Origin: DASPJL01 sp035628645
GTDB lineage: Bacteria > Bacteroidota > Bacteroidia > Cytophagales > Cyclobacteriaceae
Direction: 5' to 3'
Assembly: GCA_035628645.1 (NCBI GenBank)
Contig: DASPJL010000150.1
Location: 1-23,856 of the forward strand
Length of the DNA stretch: 23,856 bases
In this document: positions 1-6,059 of the stretch, piece after piece
Numbering within the stretch: the first letter of the stretch is position 1
How the letters are laid out: each line of letters starts with the position of its first letter
The notes under the pieces: generated by a model
What the model saw: only the letters and a program-made list of their open reading frames with translations
Databases searched by the model: none
Told to the model about the DNA's origin: nothing
Made by a program: the position numbers and the translations under genes

Positions 1-561
1 AAGGAGATGGTAAAGGAGATTGTCGCAAAAGACAAGCTGATTGATGCGTACGAATTAAAGATCAATAAGGATTGTGAGAATATTCTGGCGCTTCATACTC
101 CGGTAGCCATTGACTTGAGGTTTGTCCTTGCCTCGATTAAAATAAACAGCAACCTCGAAAGGATTGGGGACCACGCTGTGGGCATCGCCAAGCTTTTGGT
201 AGATTTTGAGGATGAGTTTGAAAAAAACCTTTTGGACAATTTCAAGGTAAGTGAAATGTATGCCGAAGCCATTGCCATGGTAGACAGCATCATTGTAGCA
301 CTGGCCAATAATGATACCTCGCTCGCCAGGGAAATTTTCAAAAAGGATGATTTCTTAAATGATAATTATAAGAAGGCAGCAAAAAACGCCATTAAAATCC
401 TTCAGGCAGAACCTCAGAAAGCAGAAGCCATTATTAATTTACTTTCCATCATAAGGAAGATCGAAAGGGTGGGTGATTTGACCAAAAACCTAGGAATGGA
501 AATTATTTTTCACATCGAAGCCAAAGTTCTAAGACACGCCAAGAAAGGAAAAAAGACTTAA
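1..561 (+). CDS. phoU: PhoU-family phosphate uptake regulator (5'-truncated)
   Basis: This is the C-terminal 186 residues of a PhoU-like protein. The reading frame is open from base 1 (AAG GAG ATG...), so the ATG at base 7 is probably internal, and roughly 35-40 N-terminal residues lie outside the window, given the usual length near 220. Both halves of the PhoU helical repeat are visible: NLERIGDHA at about residues 50-58 and its counterpart KIERVGDLTKNL near the C-terminus. The acidic E/D-xxx-D positions in these repeats bind metal in known PhoU structures. PhoU proteins restrain phosphate uptake through the Pst transporter and the PhoR-PhoB two-component system in the cytoplasm. The following gene is a phosphate-selective-type porin, which supports a phosphate role. 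The pst genes are presumably just upstream but are not seen. Confidence 0.93.
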   Translation, partial: KEMVKEIVAKDKLIDAYELKINKDCENILALHTPVAIDLRFVLASIKINSNLERIGDHAVGIAKLLVDFEDEFEKNLLDNFKVSEMYAEAIAMVDSIIVALANNDTSLAREIFKKDDFLNDNYKKAAKNAIKILQAEPQKAEAIINLLSIIRKIERVGDLTKNLGMEIIFHIEAKVLRHAKKGKKT

Positions 562-574
562 CATTTTCTTAACA
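558..574 (+). promoter_or_regulatory. Candidate Pho box (TTAACA direct repeat)
   Basis: Two perfect copies of TTAACA start 11 bases apart (558 and 569), separated by TTTTC. The first overlaps the phoU stop codon, about 145 bases before the porin start. Direct repeats with an 11-base period are the known form of PhoB/PhoP binding sites; TTAACA-like repeats are described for Bacillus PhoP. Use by a Bacteroidota PhoB is inferred from position and neighbouring genes. Confidence 0.35.
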
Positions 575-719
575 TTGAAAGTTTTTTATTTGTAAAATAC
601 AACGCTTGCTTTTAATAATTATAAATAAGCAGGGGAAATATTAAATCTATGTTATCAATGTTAATGAATCTTTTAGGATAGAAAATATTGGGGGAAGTTT
701 GCAACCATATTTCTAGCTC

Positions 720-1880
720 ATGACAAAAATTTACATTCTTTTTTTTCTTATTTTATTTTCACTTCCGCAGCTTCTGAAGGCCCAGGTTATTCAGGCTAAG
801 TTCGGGAAAGGAATAACGTTTACAGCGCCTGACTCTTCCATGAGTCTTAAGTTTACTACCCGTTTTCAAACCTTGTTTACGGCTGAAAAACCATTAGAAG
901 ATGGCTCCTCGATTGACAAGAATATGCAAATCAGAAGATTCAGGCTAAAATTTGATGGTTTTGCCTTTGATCCGCGACTGGAATATAAAATCGAACTGGC
1001 ATTGAGTAACAGGGATCAGTTCGGGTCAGGAGAGCAAATGGCGAACGCTGGCAGCATTGTACTTGATGCTTTTATAAATTATGCACTTAAGGATAATCTT
1101 GAATTAAAGGTAGGTCAATTCAAACTTCCGGGCAACAGGGAGCGGGTGATATCTTCCCAGGCATTGCAGTTTGTAGACAGAAGTTTGGTGAATGGAAGTT
1201 ATAATCTGGACAGGGATCTGGGAGTTCAACTCAGCCATAATTTTAACATTGGCAATGCAGTGATTAGGGATATTTATGCTGTTTCTTTGGGAGAAGGAAG
1301 AAATGTAACCACCGATGATGATGGAGGATTGAGTTATACAGCAAGACTAGAAGTGCTTCCCTTTGGAAATTTTGAGGATAAAGGCGACTATTTTGGATCT
1401 GACCTGGCCCGGGAGCAAACCCCAAAGTTATCACTTGCCGGCGGTTATAACTTTAATGACGATGCCTCAAGGGAGTCCGGGCAGTTAGGAGACTTTCTGG
1501 ATGAAACCAGGGACATGAATACCTTTTTTGCCGATCTGATGTTTAAGTATAAAGGCTGGTCGGTATTAAGCGAATATATGAACCGGACAACTACTAAAAC
1601 TTCTATCTTAAGCGATAACGAATCTTTCTTTGAAACTGGCGAAGGCTTAAATATTCAATCGGGCTACTTATTTAAGAACAATATAGAAATTGCCGGAAGA
1701 TATACTTCGATCAACAAATTTACTTCGATGGATACAGATATTAAGGAATACACTTTAGGTGTTTCCAAATACTTTCTGAATCATAATCTCAAAATTCAAA
1801 GTGATCTTTCCCTGTTGGACGAAGAGGGGCTCTCTAATGAGAGTATGAGATTCAGAATACAAATGGAATTGGGATTGTAA
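720..1880 (+). CDS. Phosphate-selective porin O/P-like outer-membrane protein
   Basis: A 386-residue protein with an N-terminal signal peptide: hydrophobic stretch at residues 4-17, probable cleavage after LLKA (about residue 21). The mature part resembles the OprO/OprP porin family: it opens with a predicted strand-rich region and the characteristic IRRFRLKFDG stretch near residue 70, followed by LEYKIEL and LKVGQFKLPGNRE. Family members form trimeric beta-barrels in the outer membrane that pass phosphate or polyphosphate. The final residue is leucine after alternating strand residues, compatible with a barrel end. It lies 158 bases downstream of phoU with a candidate Pho box between, so phosphate-starvation control is plausible. 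Substrate is inferred from family and context; Bacteroidota members of this family are not all phosphate-specific. Confidence 0.85.
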   Translation: MTKIYILFFLILFSLPQLLKAQVIQAKFGKGITFTAPDSSMSLKFTTRFQTLFTAEKPLEDGSSIDKNMQIRRFRLKFDGFAFDPRLEYKIELALSNRDQFGSGEQMANAGSIVLDAFINYALKDNLELKVGQFKLPGNRERVISSQALQFVDRSLVNGSYNLDRDLGVQLSHNFNIGNAVIRDIYAVSLGEGRNVTTDDDGGLSYTARLEVLPFGNFEDKGDYFGSDLAREQTPKLSLAGGYNFNDDASRESGQLGDFLDETRDMNTFFADLMFKYKGWSVLSEYMNRTTTKTSILSDNESFFETGEGLNIQSGYLFKNNIEIAGRYTSINKFTSMDTDIKEYTLGVSKYFLNHNLKIQSDLSLLDEEGLSNESMRFRIQMELGL

Positions 1881-1901
1881 TTTTGATGAACCTTAAAAAA
1901 G

Positions 1902-1934
1902 AAAAGCGCTCAGGTTTATAATCCAGCGCTTTTT
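1902..1934. terminator. Bidirectional intrinsic terminator after the porin gene
   Basis: Perfect 9-bp stem AAAAGCGCT/AGCGCTTTT with a 14-base loop, followed by T residues on the + strand and by TTTTCTTTTTT on the - strand. It sits 21 bases after the porin stop codon and overlaps the end of the candidate small gene read from the opposite strand. Confidence 0.75.
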
Positions 1935-2092
1935 GAAAGGGTTCTTGCTTTCAAATAAGAACCGCGTGTTTCTCCGAAAGCGATTATTTCTTTTTTGGGA
2001 TGAATGTTCCTGAATTGGGAATGTGATTTTTTTGCTGTTTTCTTTTTAAAATTTATCGTTGATTTCCTGGTAAAATTTTTTCTTCTCTGCAT
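1916..2092 (-). CDS. Possible small basic protein, unrecognised
   Basis: A 58-codon reading frame from an ATG at 2092 to a TAA at 1916. The product begins MQRRKNFTRKST and contains KKEIIAFG and TRGSYLKARTLSK; it is strongly basic (about 17 Lys/Arg) with no signal peptide or membrane segment. The frame is open for about 90 codons in total before an upstream stop, which is long for such AT-rich intergenic DNA. It would converge on the porin gene and share its bidirectional terminator. I do not recognise a family. The alternative is a chance frame: A-rich DNA yields lysine-rich translations by default, and no convincing promoter or ribosome-binding site is visible. Confidence 0.3.
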   Translation of the reverse strand: MQRRKNFTRKSTINFKKKTAKKSHSQFRNIHPKKEIIAFGETRGSYLKARTLSKSAGL

Positions 2093-2447
2093 AAAATAGT
2101 TTTTTATTGAGAAGAATATTTTAAAAGAAATCGAGGCCTGGATAATTTCTTCCTTGCAGATTCTGGTTTCCAGAAGCTTTTATTATTAAAACTAATATTT
2201 CTATGGCCGGCTTTTCTGAAGGGTTGTTCTAGGTCTAACGGATTAAATTTTTTAATTAGCTATCGATTTGTAATCCTTTGATCCTTCATTCTTTATTTAA
2301 GAATGAGGTTGAGGAGTATAAAAATGGTTTTTTGAAAGTACTTCCGGTCGTTTGTAAGATTTGGTATGGTATTTATCTATATATGGTGTTTTGGTGGTTT
2401 CCCTGAAGGTTTCCGACCACTGAAAAGCCAAATTATTAACTAATAAA
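2093..2447. other. Gene-poor leader region ahead of the receiver gene
   Basis: No convincing gene is seen in these 355 bases. They hold two small hairpins: TTCTGG/CCAGAA with a TTT loop at 2161-2175, and CATTCTT/AAGAATG with a 5-base loop at 2287-2305. The region presumably contains the promoter of the receiver protein gene, but no complete -33/-7 pair could be picked with confidence. Confidence 0.4.
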
Positions 2448-2858
2448 ATGAGAAAAATAAAGAATATCCTGATAATTGATGACGATCCTTTCAGCAATTT
2501 CATGACTAAAAATCTGATACTGAATATGAAAGCCTCCGATCAGGTTTTTATAGCTGAAAATGGAACAGATGGTCTGTCATTATTGAAAGATGGCTTTGCC
2601 CATGTCGCCTGTCCTGAACTGGTTTTTCTTGATCTTAACATGCCAGTAATGGATGGGATCGGATTTCTGGAGAAATATGAAGGAGATACGCAGCTAAAGG
2701 GAAAGAATAAAATTGTAATGCTCACTTCCTCTGTCAATGCAAAGGATATTCAAAAAGTAATGAATTTTAATATCGCCGGCTTTATCAGTAAACCGCTTAC
2801 TGCCGCAAAATTTGAAAAGTTAATGGAAGACATTAACGGATTGCCATTTATAGTTTAA
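2448..2858 (+). CDS. Stand-alone response regulator receiver protein (CheY-like)
   Basis: A 136-residue protein consisting of one receiver domain only. The family landmarks are all present: the acidic cluster DDD at residues 11-13, the phospho-acceptor aspartate D62 in VFLDLNMPVMDG, the conserved T93-S94 in VMLTSS, and the lysine K115 in FISKPL. There is no DNA-binding or enzymatic output domain, so it probably acts by phosphorylation-dependent protein contact or as a phospho-relay intermediate. No histidine kinase is adjacent: the nearest one is 20 kb away at the window end and is of the LytS type, which normally pairs with LytTR regulators. The gene stands alone, with gaps of several hundred bases on each side. 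The target is unknown. Confidence 0.9.
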   Translation: MRKIKNILIIDDDPFSNFMTKNLILNMKASDQVFIAENGTDGLSLLKDGFAHVACPELVFLDLNMPVMDGIGFLEKYEGDTQLKGKNKIVMLTSSVNAKDIQKVMNFNIAGFISKPLTAAKFEKLMEDINGLPFIV

Positions 2859-3118
2859 ATTGCCGACTAAAGAAACATCTGTGATCTTAAATCATCAGAC
2901 AACAGGTGGTGATCCTTGCAGGTTAGGGGCAAACCGGAAATGAATTATGTGTAATACAAGCGGAAACAACAATGGAAACTTTTATATTTACCGGCCTTTT
3001 TTATATCATTTAGCCAAACCCTAATTTATTCTCTTCGTTAGATTAACTATTTGATGCTCACAGGAAAGTAAGCTTGACAGAGTGTCCCTAGGATTAAATT
3101 AGTTAAGGTTATTTATAT
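2859..3118. other. Unassigned stretch ending in a strong terminator
   Basis: No protein gene is supported here. The only short frames (for example 25 codons from 2947) lack credible features. The stretch separates the receiver gene stop from a canonical terminator 260 bases later, so it is either a long 3' untranslated region or contains a small RNA. No known riboswitch or tRNA pattern was recognised. Confidence 0.35.
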
Positions 3119-3150
3119 AAAAAACGGCACTCCCAGGGTGCCTTTTTTTT
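3119..3150 (+). terminator. Intrinsic terminator
   Basis: GGCAC/GTGCC stem with loop TCCCAGG (further stabilised by A-T pairs outside) followed by eight T residues. It reads rightwards and closes transcription from the receiver gene or from an unannotated small transcript upstream, just before the PepSY-like gene. Confidence 0.85.
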
Positions 3151-3192
3151 GATAGATCTTATTACAAATATATTTTTTATTACCTATACCTT

Positions 3193-3852
3193 ATGAAAAT
3201 AACTTTACCCGTCCTTTTTATCTTCTTCTTACCCATACTTATCTTGAAAGCCCAGGTTGAAGTCGGTGGAAATATACCCACTGATGTTTCCCAAAGCTTT
3301 AAGGCCACCTATGAAAATGCTAAAGAAACCAAATGGCAAAAGGAAGGGGATCTTTATTGCGTCAGATTTAAAGTTCAAAACAACCAAAGCGTATGTGTAA
3401 TGTATGATGAATGTGGGAAGGCATTGGAAAAGTATATGGCGCTTCCTTCAAAAGATACTCCTTCGTTCATTACAGATTTCATTAGGAAAAATTATCCTCA
3501 ACAAAGAATAAACAATTATTGGGTGAAGCAAGAAGCAGGAGGAAGAATTTATAAAATGGAGCTTGCATCAAACCTGGAGGGGAGCGGCGCAATCATTGGT
3601 ATTTCAAATGGAGGTGCAGAAGATAGCCTGAGTGTTTCAATTACTCAAAGAGATGAATTAGAGCAAATCAGCGAAATACTCTATTTTGATCAGAACGGAA
3701 ATACGCTTACCGCAATAGAAGCCATAGAAGGCCGGCAATTTGTTTCGGATGGTGATACTAAAAAGGAGACTATAACAAGGGCTACTAAAAATTCAAAATC
3801 GCGACACGCCAGAAAATCCAAACGGCAGAAGGTCGCGAGAAAATCGCGATAG
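3193..3852 (+). CDS. Secreted PepSY-like protein with Lys/Arg-rich tail
   Basis: A 219-residue protein with a clear signal peptide (hydrophobic residues 4-18, likely cleavage after LKA near residue 20). The mature part resembles the PepSY-like/BLIP-fold domain found in many Bacteroidota periplasmic proteins: the pattern IPTDVSQSFKATYENAKETKW followed by an alternating strand (YCVRFKV) matches the 'aF...yp.a....W......y.v.F' signature, and a second, weaker unit begins at about residue 90 (SFITDFIRKNYPQQRI). The last 30 residues are striking: a disordered segment dominated by Lys, Arg and Ser. Three cysteines lie close together (YCV, VCV, ECG). Function is not known; such domains are thought to bind proteins or small ligands in the periplasm. 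It is bracketed by terminators, so it is probably transcribed alone. Confidence 0.65.
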   Translation: MKITLPVLFIFFLPILILKAQVEVGGNIPTDVSQSFKATYENAKETKWQKEGDLYCVRFKVQNNQSVCVMYDECGKALEKYMALPSKDTPSFITDFIRKNYPQQRINNYWVKQEAGGRIYKMELASNLEGSGAIIGISNGGAEDSLSVSITQRDELEQISEILYFDQNGNTLTAIEAIEGRQFVSDGDTKKETITRATKNSKSRHARKSKRQKVARKSR

Positions 3853-3874
3853 CTATCAGCTTTATATTGCGTTT

Positions 3875-3912
3875 AAAAAAAGACCAGAGCTTTACGCCCT
3901 GGTCTTTTTTTT
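3875..3912 (+). terminator. Intrinsic terminator after the PepSY-like gene
   Basis: Stem AGACCAG/CTGGTCT extended inwards by GC/GC across a single mismatch, with loop TTTAC, preceded by seven A and followed by eight T. It lies about 25 bases after the stop codon and separates this gene from the small lipoprotein gene. Confidence 0.9.
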
Positions 3913-3981
3913 AAAGGTCTTACCGTCAAAACCTTAATTATAAGTTGCCGTATTGGAAGTTGTACTTAAACCTAAACTGCT

Positions 3982-4152
3982 ATGAGAAAAACAAACATTC
4001 CGTTTCTACTTTTTTTATTGGCCACTATGCCATTTCTTCAAAGTTGTGAAGTGATCGGTGATATATTTGGAGCAGGAGTTTGGGTAGGAGTAACCATAGT
4101 ACTCATTATAATAGTTGGCCTTTTATGGCTATTTAGTAAAATGAGAAGTTAG
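3982..4152 (+). CDS. Small lipoprotein with one membrane helix (56 aa)
   Basis: A 56-residue gene starting at the ATG at 3982 and ending with TAG at 4150-4152. Residues 1-21 form a lipoprotein signal peptide with lipobox FLQSC, placing the lipidated cysteine at residue 22. This is followed by EVIGDIFGAGVWVGV and a strongly hydrophobic helix (about residues 34-51) ending in SKMRS. The layout, a lipidated N-terminus plus a glycine-containing membrane helix, matches a family of tiny Bacteroidota envelope proteins. From memory, some database entries of this kind carry the misleading label 'phosphatidate cytidylyltransferase'; nothing in 56 residues could support that enzyme. It lies between a terminator and a convergent gene, so it is likely monocistronic. 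Function unknown. Confidence 0.7.
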   Translation: MRKTNIPFLLFLLATMPFLQSCEVIGDIFGAGVWVGVTIVLIIIVGLLWLFSKMRS

Positions 4153-4189
4153 CCTCCAAGTTTAATCAGGCTTCTCTGCTTTATTGAAT

Positions 4190-5812
4190 TTATACTTTTA
4201 CATGATACATTTCGGCACGTAAATTTTTAATAGCTTCGTTAGAAAGGTATTCATCATAAGACATTCTCTTGTCAATAATTCCGGAAGGGGTAAGTTCAAT
4301 GATCCTATTGGCAACAGTTTGTACAAACTCATGGTCATGAGAGGTAAATAAGATTGATCCCTTAAAATCTTTCAAAGAATTATTGAATGCAGTGATAGAT
4401 TCCAGGTCGAGATGATTAGTGGGTTCATCCAATACAAGAAGGTTTGCATTCTGAAGCATCATTCTTGAGATCATACACCTCACTTTTTCGCCTCCTGAAA
4501 GTACTTTGGCTTTCTTTAAAGTTTCTTCTCCTGTAAACAACATCCTTCCTAAAAAACCTCTGATAAAAGTTTCGTCCTTCTCTGTGGAGAATTGTCGAAG
4601 CCAGTCAATAAGGTTAAGATCTACATTAAAGAAATCAGAATTATCCAGGGGTAAATAGGCTTTAGTAATGGTAACTCCCCATTTGAATTCGCCCCTATCC
4701 GGTTTTTTCTCTTCATTTATTACCTCAAAGAAGGAAGTAGTAGCTAAGCTTTCTTTTGAAATAACCGCTACTTTGTCTCCTTTGTCTATTGAAAAAGTGA
4801 TGTCTGAAAACAATAAACCATCTTCATTGGTTTTGGATAACTTTTCTACATTTAAAATTTGAGTACCGGCTTCTCTGTCGGGTTTAAAAATGATGGCAGG
4901 ATACTTTCGGGTTGAAGGCCTTATGTCATCTACGGTCAATTTCTCCAGTAATTTCTTTCTACTCGTGGCCTGTTTAGATTTAGAGGCATTTGCACTGAAC
5001 CTCTCAATAAATTCCTGAAGTTCCTTTCTTTTTTCTTCTACTTTTTTATTCTGATCCGATCTTTGTTTGGATGCTAACTGACTTGATTCATACCAGAAGG
5101 TATAGTTACCGGTGTATAACTGGATTTTACTAAAGTCAATATCTACCACATGGGTACAAACACTATCTAAGAAGTGACGATCGTGGGATACAACGATTAC
5201 TGTGTTTTTAAAATCAGCAAGAAAGTTTTCCAACCACATGATGGTTTCTACATCAAGGTCGTTGGTAGGCTCATCGAGTAAAAGAATATCGGGATTTCCA
5301 AAAAGAGCCTGAGCCAGCAATACCCTCACTTTCTCATTACCATTGATCTCTTTCATTAACTTGAGGTGCAGGTCTTCTTTTACCCCTAATGCACTTAGAA
5401 GTTCGGCCGCATCGCTTTCCGCATTCCATCCATTCATATCGGCAAATTGGCCTTCCAGTTCAGAGGCCCTCACGCCGTCAGCATCAGAGAAATCAGGTTT
5501 CATGTAAATGGCATCCTTTTCCTGCATTATGCCCCATAACTTTTTATGTCCCATGATCACTGTTTGAAGTACGGGAACTTCATCAAATTCAAAGTGATTT
5601 TGTTTTAAAACGGCAAGCCTTTCTCCAGGGGTGATGGAAACCGCACCAGTTGTAGGATCAATATCTCCGGATAAAATTTTTAAAAAGGTAGATTTGCCTG
5701 CTCCGTTGGCGCCAATAACGCCGTAGCAATTGCCTGATGCAAATTTGATGTTTACATCTTCAAAAAGTACTCTTTTACCAAAACGAAGAGAAAGATTTGA
5801 AACTGAGATCAT
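4190..5812 (-). CDS. ybiT: ABC-F family ATPase, YbiT-like
   Basis: A 540-residue soluble protein with two ABC ATPase domains and no membrane segments, the layout of ABC-F proteins that bind the ribosomal E site. Domain 1 has a good Walker A (GANGAGKST, 34-42), Walker B (ILLLDEP, 176-182) and SHD switch (209-211). The inter-domain linker contains RFSANASKSKQATSRKKLL (271-289), characteristic of the YbiT subgroup. Domain 2 has LSGGE (438-442), LVLDEP (459-464) and SHD (491-493). Two oddities: the domain 1 signature reads NGNEK (157-161) rather than SGGE/Q, and the domain 2 P-loop position reads ISKESLATTS (351-360), lacking the glycines and the GKS/T lysine. Only one composite ATP site therefore looks complete. 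The likely role is translation-related; antibiotic protection is not indicated. Confidence 0.88.
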   Translation of the reverse strand: MISVSNLSLRFGKRVLFEDVNIKFASGNCYGVIGANGAGKSTFLKILSGDIDPTTGAVSITPGERLAVLKQNHFEFDEVPVLQTVIMGHKKLWGIMQEKDAIYMKPDFSDADGVRASELEGQFADMNGWNAESDAAELLSALGVKEDLHLKLMKEINGNEKVRVLLAQALFGNPDILLLDEPTNDLDVETIMWLENFLADFKNTVIVVSHDRHFLDSVCTHVVDIDFSKIQLYTGNYTFWYESSQLASKQRSDQNKKVEEKRKELQEFIERFSANASKSKQATSRKKLLEKLTVDDIRPSTRKYPAIIFKPDREAGTQILNVEKLSKTNEDGLLFSDITFSIDKGDKVAVISKESLATTSFFEVINEEKKPDRGEFKWGVTITKAYLPLDNSDFFNVDLNLIDWLRQFSTEKDETFIRGFLGRMLFTGEETLKKAKVLSGGEKVRCMISRMMLQNANLLVLDEPTNHLDLESITAFNNSLKDFKGSILFTSHDHEFVQTVANRIIELTPSGIIDKRMSYDEYLSNEAIKNLRAEMYHVKV

Positions 5813-5836
5813 ATATGGGATTAAAATTTAAAGGTG

Positions 5837-5844
5837 CAAAATTA
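5837..5844 (-). promoter_or_regulatory. -7 promoter element of the ABC-F gene
   Basis: The - strand reads TAATTTTG, an exact match to the Bacteroidota -7 consensus TAnnTTTG, 25 bases ahead of the ATG. No clear -33 TTG is seen at the expected distance, so the call rests on the -7 box and its position. Confidence 0.4.
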
Positions 5845-5960
5845 GGGAAAACTTATCAGTATTGAATTGTCGCGGTGATAATTCACTTTGATTCCAGAAA
5901 AAGGAACGCGGTTTGGATTTATAAAAGTTCCTTTTGATAAAAGAGGTAAATATTAACTTT

Positions 5961-6050
5961 TAACCGCGGAGGACTCGGAGAACGCACAGAGAGCATGGGA
6001 CTAAAATCCATAACACTCTCTGTGAAAATCTTTGTGTCCTCCGTGGTTTA
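5961..6050. repeat. Dispersed inverted repeat, copy 1
   Basis: Imperfect palindrome with arms 5961-5993 and 6016-6050. The right arm reversed reads TAAACCACGGAGGACACAAAG..., matching the left arm TAACCGCGGAGGACTCGGAG... at most positions, and both end in CACAGAGAG at the loop. The 22-base centre is unpaired. It lies just after the aminotransferase stop (read leftwards) and may act as its terminator. A related copy is at 10821-10900. Confidence 0.65.
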
Positions 6051-6059
6051 TTATAAAGA

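Noticed and set aside
601..631. Weak stem TGCTT/AAGCA between phoU and the porin gene
   Set aside because: Only five pairs around a long AT-rich loop with no T-run; not distinguishable from chance.
2297..2503. 68-residue reading frame on the - strand with a hydrophobic segment
   Set aside because: It starts inside the 5' end of the receiver gene on the opposite strand, and the rest falls in low-complexity AT-rich leader DNA; no RBS or recognisable protein.
2947..3024. 25-codon frame after the receiver gene
   Set aside because: Asn-rich, no homology recognised, no signal or RBS; length is expected by chance.
2859..3118. tRNA or known riboswitch in the gap after the receiver gene
   Set aside because: No cloverleaf, T-loop or recognised riboswitch core was found; only a small GGTT/AACC pairing is visible.
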